Shown here piece by piece: positions 1-4,983 of a stretch of 6,446 nt of DNA. Both the position numbers and the translations under genes were made by a program. Under the pieces are notes generated by a model. The model was not told where the DNA came from. It made no database searches and was given only the letters and a program-made list of their open reading frames with translations. The DNA is from Lachnospiraceae bacterium (GTDB lineage: Bacteria; Bacillota; Clostridia; Lachnospirales; Lachnospiraceae). Location: the NCBI GenBank assembly GCA_017477005.1, contig JAFUXY010000034.1, forward strand, positions 1-6,446, given 5' to 3'. Within the stretch, counting starts at the first letter, position 1, and each line of letters starts with the position of its first letter.

Positions 1-440
1 ATAATTGGTACGAAAATCGTGCCGGATATGAGGGAAACGGTGCCGGAACCTCTGAAACGGAATATGTAGAAAGGCGGCAGGAAAGCACTCTTTTGGAGGA
101 TTCCGAAACGGCGGATATGGTTTATCGGCAAGGAAATCAGGGGTTGCTTTCCATTGAAAATCGGGTACGCAAGGGAACTGACCAGATAGAGGAGCTGCAA
201 TCACAAGTACGGCGAAATGTTTCCAAGATCGCGGACAAGGATATTTTTATCGGGGAAAACACCAGAAGAATTCGGCGGCTGGAACGGACGATTTCCGAGC
301 AGGAGGCCACCATACAGGATTTGAAGAAGCAGATTGAAGCATCTAAAGAAAAAGAAGAAGCCGGGCAAGATTTTGTTTCCATTTCTCCCGCATTCCGCAG
401 AGATTGGGAATTGGAAAAAATGAGATACGGACTGACATAG
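1..440 (+). CDS. C-terminal part of a coiled-coil protein (partial, 5' end outside window)
   Basis: The reading frame starting at base 3 is open from the window edge to the TAG at 438-440 (145 residues visible), so the true start lies upstream. The TTG at 93 is only an internal codon. The visible part begins with a Gly/Asn/Glu-rich linker of about 30 residues. It is followed by a long, highly charged helical stretch (roughly codons at 165-360) with regularly spaced Leu/Ile/Val, such as IEELQSQV, IRRLERTI and IQDLKKQI, typical of a coiled coil. A short tail ending in ELEKMRYGLT follows. No membrane segment or catalytic motif is visible. I do not recognise the family. It lies 55 bp upstream of the AAA/nuclease-like gene on the same strand. 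It could be the end of a structural or accessory protein, but the visible fragment does not decide this. Being a real coding region is well supported; function is unknown. Confidence 0.7.
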   Translation, partial: NWYENRAGYEGNGAGTSETEYVERRQESTLLEDSETADMVYRQGNQGLLSIENRVRKGTDQIEELQSQVRRNVSKIADKDIFIGENTRRIRRLERTISEQEATIQDLKKQIEASKEKEEAGQDFVSISPAFRRDWELEKMRYGLT

Positions 441-495
441 CAGGAAGGGCAAAGTATGGGCATTAATCAGTGTAGATGATTTGGGGTAGATATTT

Positions 496-2100
496 ATGAA
501 GAAGTTTAATACAACAGCAGTTTGTATACCGTCAAAACATTATATGGTGGATATTTCGAAACAAGTAAGAGAGATAAAAAAACTGGTTGATAATGGGGAA
601 TATATCACTATGAATCGCGCCAGACAGTATGGGAAGACGACAACGCTCGCTGCGCTTAGAAGAGAGCTGGAAAATGATTATTTGGTAATAAGTCTGGATT
701 TTCAGGGAATAAGTCAGGGTGGATTTTCCACGGAAGAAAATTTTGTACAGGCGTTTTGCAGATTGTTTCAAAAAAGTCCTACAGCGTATGACGCTATGCC
801 GGAAGAGATCCGAGACCGGGTTGAGACATACATTCATTTGAAATCAGATGATCGAGTCAAATTGGATGAGCTTTTTCTTGTGTTGGGAAGGTGGTGCGCC
901 ATATCTTCCAAGAAGATTGTCCTGTTCATTGACGAGGTGGATAGCGCAGCAAATAACCAGGTGTTTTTGGATTTTCTTTCGCAGCTTAGAGATAGCTATA
1001 TACGAAGGGATATAGAGGATACACCGGCATTCTATTCCGTCATTCTTGCCGGAGTGACAGACATCAAACATCTGAAAAGCAAGATGAGAGAAGAGGCGGA
1101 TGCAAAAGAAAACAGCCCATGGAATATCGCCGCAGATTTTGCCATCGATATGAGCTTGTCTGAGGATGGGATAAAAGGTATGCTTGATGAGTATGAAGCG
1201 GATCACCACACGGGGATGAACACAGAAGGGATGGCCCGGCTGATTCGTGAATATACAAACGGATACCCGTTTCTTGTCAGCCGAATATGTCAGATCATAG
1301 ATCAGAGGATGCTGCCGGATACCTTTGACAGTCTCAAAGATTCATGGACGGAAAACGGGGTAGAGGAAGCGGTCAAATATATTATCTCAGAGAAAAACAC
1401 TTTGTTTGACTCTCTGATGGGGAAGGTAAGAAGTTTTGAAAATTTTCGCAAGCAGTTAAAGCGGATATTGTTTCAGGGAGAAACAGGAGCCTTTTTGCCG
1501 GATAATAGGGAACAAGAGCAGTTGATCATGTATGGCTTTATTGTCAATGATCATAACAGGATTGCCGTGGCAAACAGGATATTTGAAATGCGGCTCTACA
1601 ATTTTTTTATCGGAGAGAGCAGGTTTACAGAAGAATTAAGCGGGGATGCGAATGATCACAAGCCAGAGTTTATTAAGGATGGAGAACTGAACGTGCCGCT
1701 GATCATGAAGCGGTTCATCCAGACGCAGGAATATATTCGAAATCTGAAGGATGAAGAAGCGGAAAGGAGATTCATCGAAGATGAGGGAAGGGAGAAGTTT
1801 CTGACATACCTGTCGCCGATCATCAACGGTGTAGGCACATTCAGTGTGGAGGAGAGAAACAGAGACCGCAGGCGGATGGACGTGGTAATCCATTACAGAG
1901 GAAGGCGTTATATAATAGAACTGAAGATATGGCATGGAGACAGATACAACGCCATAGGTGAAAAACAGATCATAGATTATCTGGATTCCTATGGGCTCGA
2001 CACTGGATACCTCTTAAGTTTCAACTTTAATAAGACGAAAGAATCTGGAGTGGAGGAAGTCCACATAGGCGGGAAGAAAATTTACGAGGGAATCGTATGA
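496..2100 (+). CDS. AAA-like ATPase with C-terminal PD-(D/E)XK nuclease-like domain
   Basis: This 534-residue protein opens with FNTTAVCIPSKHYMVDISKQ, characteristic of the AAA-like (AAA_35 / AAA-ATPase-like) family of Clostridia and Bacteroidetes. The P-loop is the family's modified form, RARQYGKTTT (residues 41-50, Lys47), not a textbook GxxxxGKT. Walker B is IVLFIDEVDS (141-150, D146/E147). Helical lid and winged-helix-like regions follow to about 390. The C-terminal part (about 430-534) has a PD-(D/E)XK layout: D462 in MDVVI, E475-L-K477 in YIIELKIW, and Q491 in the following helix. Family members are commonly annotated only as ATP-binding proteins; roles in defence or DNA processing are proposed but not established. 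The ATG at 496 has only a weak upstream TGGGG. The gene is visibly AT-richer than those after it, with no sign of truncation. It is probably accessory cargo beside the injection-system genes. Confidence 0.85.
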   Translation: MKKFNTTAVCIPSKHYMVDISKQVREIKKLVDNGEYITMNRARQYGKTTTLAALRRELENDYLVISLDFQGISQGGFSTEENFVQAFCRLFQKSPTAYDAMPEEIRDRVETYIHLKSDDRVKLDELFLVLGRWCAISSKKIVLFIDEVDSAANNQVFLDFLSQLRDSYIRRDIEDTPAFYSVILAGVTDIKHLKSKMREEADAKENSPWNIAADFAIDMSLSEDGIKGMLDEYEADHHTGMNTEGMARLIREYTNGYPFLVSRICQIIDQRMLPDTFDSLKDSWTENGVEEAVKYIISEKNTLFDSLMGKVRSFENFRKQLKRILFQGETGAFLPDNREQEQLIMYGFIVNDHNRIAVANRIFEMRLYNFFIGESRFTEELSGDANDHKPEFIKDGELNVPLIMKRFIQTQEYIRNLKDEEAERRFIEDEGREKFLTYLSPIINGVGTFSVEERNRDRRRMDVVIHYRGRRYIIELKIWHGDRYNAIGEKQIIDYLDSYGLDTGYLLSFNFNKTKESGVEEVHIGGKKIYEGIV

Positions 2101-2138
2101 GCGTGCTGCAGGGTGAGAGTTTTGTCAATATGTAATAG

Positions 2139-2144
2139 AGGAGG
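2139..2144 (+). promoter_or_regulatory. Shine-Dalgarno site of the DUF4255 cap gene
   Basis: A perfect AGGAGG lies within the purine run 2137-2148, 9 nt before the ATG at 2154. It fixes this start and shows that the gene can be initiated independently of the ATPase/nuclease gene 53 bp upstream. Confidence 0.8.
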
Positions 2145-2153
2145 AAGGCAGCT

Positions 2154-3056
2154 ATGGGATTTAGCTCGATCAGTGAGGTGGGAAAAGAGCTTATAACGAT
2201 ATTGAACAGGGCCTTGGTGCCGGATGTGATCCTGCATACGGGCGCCATTGGCTTGTGCAGCCCCAACGACCACGGGGATTTTTCCGTGGGAATTTATCTC
2301 TATGATATTTCGGCAAACACGGATATCCAAAAAACAGGAATGATCAACACGACATCCCGGGAGCAGCGTTTTCCTTCTACGTTTTGGACGCTGCATTATA
2401 TGATCACAGCCTATTCCTCCGGCGATCTGAAGTTTCGCGCGGAGGAGGATCAGAGGCTCTTGGGGAAGGTTGTCCAAGCACTGGCAGACAACGCCGTAAT
2501 AGGGGAGACGAGTGAATTATACGGAAAGCCCATGAAAACGAGGATAGAAGTTGAATTCATCGAGCCGTATGAAAAGCTCAGGCTGTGGACGTTTCCCAAC
2601 GAGCCGTATCGTCTTTCTTTATTCTACCGGGTGCAGCCGGTAGAAATCACTTCGGCAAAGACAAAACCGGTCACCCGGGTCAAGGATCTGCGGTTCTTCT
2701 GTGGAGACGAATCCATCGTCGGCGGAAACATGGCGGGGCGGAGGGAGATAGCCGGAGCCGATTCTGCGTCCTCCTATCGGAGCTTGGTGGTGCTGTGTAT
2801 CGACAAGGAAACCGGCCGTCCCGTCACAGGCAGCAACGCTCGCGTCTATATCGAAGGCGTAAAGCCGCCCGTCATCAAGGACGACGGGTATCGCGTTTTT
2901 TTGAGAGTCAGCGACAAGGAGTCGGTGACGATCCATTGCCAGAGCGGCATATACGAACCCTGCGAAAGAGAGATTGACTTGCAGGAATGGGATGATTCCG
3001 AAGTAGTGGAAATCGAGCTTGAGCCGGGAGAGAGCTATCCAAGGTATGAACTGTGA
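2154..3056 (+). CDS. DUF4255 (Pvc16-type) cap/terminator protein of a contractile injection system
   Basis: A 300-residue protein. Residues 8-180 match the Pvc16 N-terminal domain (DUF4255): an N-terminal helix (ISEVGKELITILNRAL), a beta-rich section with VGIYLYDISANTDIQ, then the family's run of extended strand and helix around SREQRFPSTFWTLHYMITAYS, and a last section with LRLWTFPNEPYRLSLFYRVQPVEI. In eCIS particles such as PVC and AFP, this family sits at the distal end of the tube and terminates it. It is also one of the most reliable markers of eCIS loci. Residues 208-290 form a second, beta-rich domain (SLVVLCIDKETGRPV...) resembling carboxypeptidase-regulatory/Ig-like sandwiches, with its own Cys pair (C262, C270). 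The C-terminal domain may be exposed on the cap. No signal peptide is seen, as expected for a particle assembled in the cytoplasm. The following gene starts 109 bp downstream. Confidence 0.88.
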   Translation: MGFSSISEVGKELITILNRALVPDVILHTGAIGLCSPNDHGDFSVGIYLYDISANTDIQKTGMINTTSREQRFPSTFWTLHYMITAYSSGDLKFRAEEDQRLLGKVVQALADNAVIGETSELYGKPMKTRIEVEFIEPYEKLRLWTFPNEPYRLSLFYRVQPVEITSAKTKPVTRVKDLRFFCGDESIVGGNMAGRREIAGADSASSYRSLVVLCIDKETGRPVTGSNARVYIEGVKPPVIKDDGYRVFLRVSDKESVTIHCQSGIYEPCEREIDLQEWDDSEVVEIELEPGESYPRYEL

Positions 3057-3060
3057 AAAA

Positions 3061-3091
3061 CTGAAAAAATAGTGGAATAATGTAGTATACT
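3061..3091 (+). promoter_or_regulatory. possible sigma-A promoter upstream of the tail chaperone gene
   Basis: In the 109-bp gap after the cap gene, TATACT (3086-3091) matches five of six bases of the -10 consensus. The best -35 is CTGAAA (3061-3066), four of six matches, with a long 19-nt spacer. Transcription would start near 3098, leaving a leader of about 67 nt. The gap is AT-rich and free of credible genes, so a promoter here is plausible, but the weak -35 box makes this tentative. Confidence 0.3.
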
Positions 3092-3153
3092 GATGAGATG
3101 AACAAGGTAAAAAGCGTGTCGGATTTTGCAAATGTTTAGAGATTCAATACAAA

Positions 3154-3160
3154 AAGGAGG
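3154..3160 (+). promoter_or_regulatory. Shine-Dalgarno site of the tail assembly chaperone gene
   Basis: A full AAGGAGG lies 5 nt before the ATG at 3166, the strongest ribosome binding site in the window. It implies high translation of the chaperone reading frame, which would matter for any frameshift product because that product would share this start. Confidence 0.8.
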
Positions 3161-3165
3161 AAATT

Positions 3166-3537
3166 ATGGCTTTTCAGGAAGAATTTGAATTTACACTGCC
3201 GAGAGGATACCGGGATATGGACGGGAATCTCCACAGGGAAGGAACCATGCGTCTGGCCAATGCGTCCGATGAGATTCTGCCCCTGCGGGATCCCAGAGTG
3301 CAGCAGAATCCGGCGTATCTGACGGTGATTTTGCTGTCTCGCGTGATCACCAAGCTGGGAGATCTCCCCGCCGTGGACACCCATGTGATCGAAAAACTTT
3401 ATACCATGGATCTAGCGTATCTGCAGGAGCTTTATGAGGAGATCAACACCTCTGAGATGCCGGTATTCCATGGGATTTGTCCGCATTGCAATCAGCAGAT
3501 AGACATCCCGATAAATTTTATTGGAGCCGGACAATAA
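3166..3537 (+). CDS. phage tail assembly chaperone-like protein (eCIS)
   Basis: A 123-residue protein of the 'phage tail assembly protein' type found in eCIS and contractile phages. The N-terminus is beta-rich (FEFTLPRGYRDMDGNLHREGTMRLANASDE), followed by the family's helical core with the pattern DPRVQQNPAYLTVILLSRVI (residues 42-61) and LGDLPAVDTHVIEKLYTMDLAYLQELYEEIN (64-94). The C-terminus carries a CPHC knuckle (C105, C108), common as a single half-site in these proteins. In tailed phages such chaperones bind the tape measure and tube subunits during assembly and are absent from the finished particle; the same cytoplasmic role is inferred here. The reading frame stops at TAA 3535-3537, inside a predicted hairpin loop. 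A slippery heptamer covering codons 117-118 predicts that some ribosomes move to the -1 frame and add the DUF6760-type extension. Confidence 0.85.
   Translation: MAFQEEFEFTLPRGYRDMDGNLHREGTMRLANASDEILPLRDPRVQQNPAYLTVILLSRVITKLGDLPAVDTHVIEKLYTMDLAYLQELYEEINTSEMPVFHGICPHCNQQIDIPINFIGAGQ
3513..3519 (+). promoter_or_regulatory. predicted -1 frameshift slippery heptamer (A AAT TTT)
   Basis: In the chaperone frame the codons read ATA AAT TTT ATT, so AAATTTT has the exact X-XXY-YYZ phase required for tandem -1 slippage: AAT (Asn117) to AAA and TTT (Phe118) to TTT. Slippage continues as TAT-TGG-AGC into the frame of the small downstream ORF. Tail assembly chaperone pairs in lambda and P2 use the same kind of site at the same gene junction. 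The motif and phase are seen in the sequence; use by ribosomes is inferred. Confidence 0.6.
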
Positions 3538-3713
3538 AGACTTATCCGGCGGATAAGATTTATGAAGAGATGGCCTTTATCGGATACTATATGCACTGGG
3601 CGGCGGATGACATTGCGGCTATGAGCCATCGGGAGCGCATCCGCTGGTGTAATGAAGTATCCAAGATCAACCGAAAACTAAACGACGAACCTGAAAACGT
3701 GTTTCAGGTATGA
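3519..3713 (+). CDS. DUF6760-type small tail protein, probably the -1 frameshift extension of the chaperone
   Basis: The frame encodes TYPADKIYEEMAFIGYYMHW and continues to KINRKLNDEPENVFQV, with stop TGA 3711-3713. This is the short domain annotated DUF6760 beside tail chaperones in eCIS loci. It has the pattern HW-x7-MS-x6-W, which I recall from the P2 GpE family, itself the frameshifted part of E/E'. The start is the puzzle. The longest ORF begins at TTG 3477 deep inside the chaperone and lacks a properly spaced ribosome binding site. The first ATG (3570) would delete conserved residues TYPADKIYEE. Two solutions remain: a -1 frameshift at 3513-3519, joining 118 chaperone residues to 64 from this frame (182 aa); or initiation at ATA 3534, 7 nt after GGAG (3523-3526), giving a 59-residue protein. 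Coordinates here mark the part translated after the predicted frameshift. The protein domain is well supported; its mode of expression is not. Confidence 0.7.
   Translation, partial: YWSRTIKTYPADKIYEEMAFIGYYMHWAADDIAAMSHRERIRWCNEVSKINRKLNDEPENVFQV
3526..3550 (+). promoter_or_regulatory. predicted frameshift-stimulating hairpin
   Basis: GCCGGA (3526-3531) pairs perfectly with TCCGGC (3545-3550) around a 13-nt loop that contains the chaperone stop codon. The stem begins 6 nt after the slippery heptamer, within the usual distance for a stimulatory structure. A competing hairpin, TTATCC/GGATAA with loop GGC (3542-3556), shares the descending arm, so the two could alternate. Pairing is read from sequence; the stimulatory role is inferred. 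Confidence 0.5.
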
Positions 3714-3776
3714 TTCATGGAATCACTATGGATGAGCGAATCATGAGCACGGCACGCTGGGAAAACGAAAACGATC

Positions 3777-4937
3777 ATGAAAGAATCCGAAAAACTGCTT
3801 TTGGACATGTTGGAAAAAACAGGTGAGATACTGCTGTCTTCGGGGAATCCGATCCATCATCATATGGTGGGGGAGTTGGTGACCTTTCTGAACGAAGAAG
3901 GGCTTCTTTTCGCGCCGGAGGCATTGGGGGTGGCCGGAGAGTTTTTCTATAGCATCGGCGACAGAGAGAGGATGGAATTTTGCCTCAACGAAGCAGACAG
4001 CCGCTTTGTCCGGGACAATCGTTTCAGCGCCTATCGGAGCATTTACCGGGGGCTTTTTCATTATCGCAAGGCGCCCCAGCATTATGAGCAGCAGATTCAC
4101 AATGCGTTGTTTTTTCTGAAAGAGCATGATGAGCCGCTGCCCTATCTGACGCAGAAGGACAGGAGTCTGCTTGAACAGATTCGGCAGCGGGGCAGGAGCG
4201 GCATGCAGGCGCTCGTTGTCCGTACCCAAGGCGAATTTTCGGTCATTGCTGCCCAAGACGGGCGTATGCTTCCATGGCGGACTCGAAAAGGAAGAGAACT
4301 GTTTGCCTATCTTTTGGAGCGGGACGGCGCGCCGGTGGAGCGGGGGCATCTCATAGAAATTCTTTGGCCCTACGAAATTCCGGACAATGCTGTGGCTATG
4401 CTGCACAATATGATCTACAACATGCGAAAGGAATTGTCCACCTATTGTTTGGACAAGATTATTCTTTATGAGAAAAAGCATTACCGGTTGGTCATGGACA
4501 ATCTGGCCAGCGATTCGGTGATGGTGCATGACATGATGCGGCTGGCGAACGCGGAGGATTTTTTGGAATTATCTCAAAATGAGGATTATTTTCTGCACTA
4601 CAACGGGCGCTATCTGAAGGGAATTGACAGTCCTTGGGCTGACGCTTTAGGCAATGAAGCGGATATGGCTTTCGTAAAGGGCTGCCGCCTGCTGGCAGGG
4701 GATGCTTTTGGCTGCAGCAATTTTGACAAGGCCGTGGTTTTGCTTGAAAACATCTTGAAGGTATCGCCCTATGAAGAAGAAGCGGCGGCCGCTCTTTTGG
4801 CAAGCTTCGGGGAAAAAAGAGACTGGCATCGGCTGCAGGGCTTTTATCGGGATTTTACACAGCGTCTGCAAAACGATCTTGGTATGGAGCCGGGAGAAGG
4901 CGTGCGGCAGGTCTATTCAAAATATTTGAACCGATAG
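3777..4937 (+). CDS. SARP-like transcriptional regulator with BTAD domain
   Basis: A 386-residue protein. Residues 1-140 are helical and possibly TPR-like, with no receiver-domain motif. Residues 143-240 form an OmpR/SARP-type winged helix: a leading strand (ALVVRTQGEFSV), then RTRKGRELFAYLLERDGAPVERGHLIEILWP (168-198), the classic 'RRKARELLAYLL...LLWP' signature, then a recognition-helix region (NAVAMLHNMIYNMRKEL) and a beta wing (IILYEKKHYRLV). Residues 245-386 are the bacterial transcriptional activation domain, TPR-like helices ending in the family hallmark NDLGMEPGEGVRQVYSKYL. SARP-family proteins bind direct repeats near promoters as activators. Lying between the tail chaperone and the ATPase, it probably controls this cluster (inference). 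The ATG at 3777 is the first ATG in frame after a stop at 3744-3746, but its ribosome binding site is weak (GGGAAAACG), so expression may be low or coupled to upstream translation. Confidence 0.85.
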   Translation: MKESEKLLLDMLEKTGEILLSSGNPIHHHMVGELVTFLNEEGLLFAPEALGVAGEFFYSIGDRERMEFCLNEADSRFVRDNRFSAYRSIYRGLFHYRKAPQHYEQQIHNALFFLKEHDEPLPYLTQKDRSLLEQIRQRGRSGMQALVVRTQGEFSVIAAQDGRMLPWRTRKGRELFAYLLERDGAPVERGHLIEILWPYEIPDNAVAMLHNMIYNMRKELSTYCLDKIILYEKKHYRLVMDNLASDSVMVHDMMRLANAEDFLELSQNEDYFLHYNGRYLKGIDSPWADALGNEADMAFVKGCRLLAGDAFGCSNFDKAVVLLENILKVSPYEEEAAAALLASFGEKRDWHRLQGFYRDFTQRLQNDLGMEPGEGVRQVYSKYLNR

Positions 4938-4967
4938 GATGTGCAAGGAGGCGGCGCCATCAAGTGA

Positions 4968-4973
4968 AGAGGA
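4968..4973 (+). promoter_or_regulatory. ribosome binding site deciding the AAA+ ATPase start
   Basis: AGAGGA lies about 11 nt before ATG 4984. By contrast, the upstream in-frame ATG 4939 directly follows the regulator's stop codon and has AGG touching it with no spacer. This favours 4984. A better AAGGAGG at 4945-4951 is too far (32 nt) from 4984 and has no canonical in-frame start at a usable distance. Confidence 0.45.
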
Positions 4974-4983
4974 AACCTTATCA

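Noticed and set aside
93..440. TTG at 93 as the start of a 115-residue protein
   Set aside because: The frame is open without a stop to the window's first bases, and the sequence before 93 reads as plausible protein, so the gene is better treated as truncated by the window edge.
2097..2135. 12-codon mini-ORF overlapping the stop of the ATPase/nuclease gene (ATGA overlap)
   Set aside because: Too short to support as a gene, with no ribosome binding site. A similar 11-codon ORF follows the AAA+ ATPase at 6363-6398; both are expected by chance at ATGA stop junctions.
2270..2289. Inverted repeat CCACGG / CCGTGG with an 8-nt loop containing a T-run
   Set aside because: It lies inside the conserved DUF4255 coding domain and its T-run is in the loop, not after the stem, so it is not a terminator; most likely a coding coincidence.
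3743..3826. 27-codon ORF starting at ATG 3743 between the DUF6760 frame and the regulator
   Set aside because: It overlaps the start of the regulator in another frame, has no ribosome binding site and no recognisable sequence.
3741..4529. Long minus-strand ORF (262 codons) opposite the regulator gene
   Set aside because: It lies wholly within a convincing + strand SARP/BTAD gene; its translation is His/Pro/Arg/Phe-rich without domain features, as expected of an antisense shadow.
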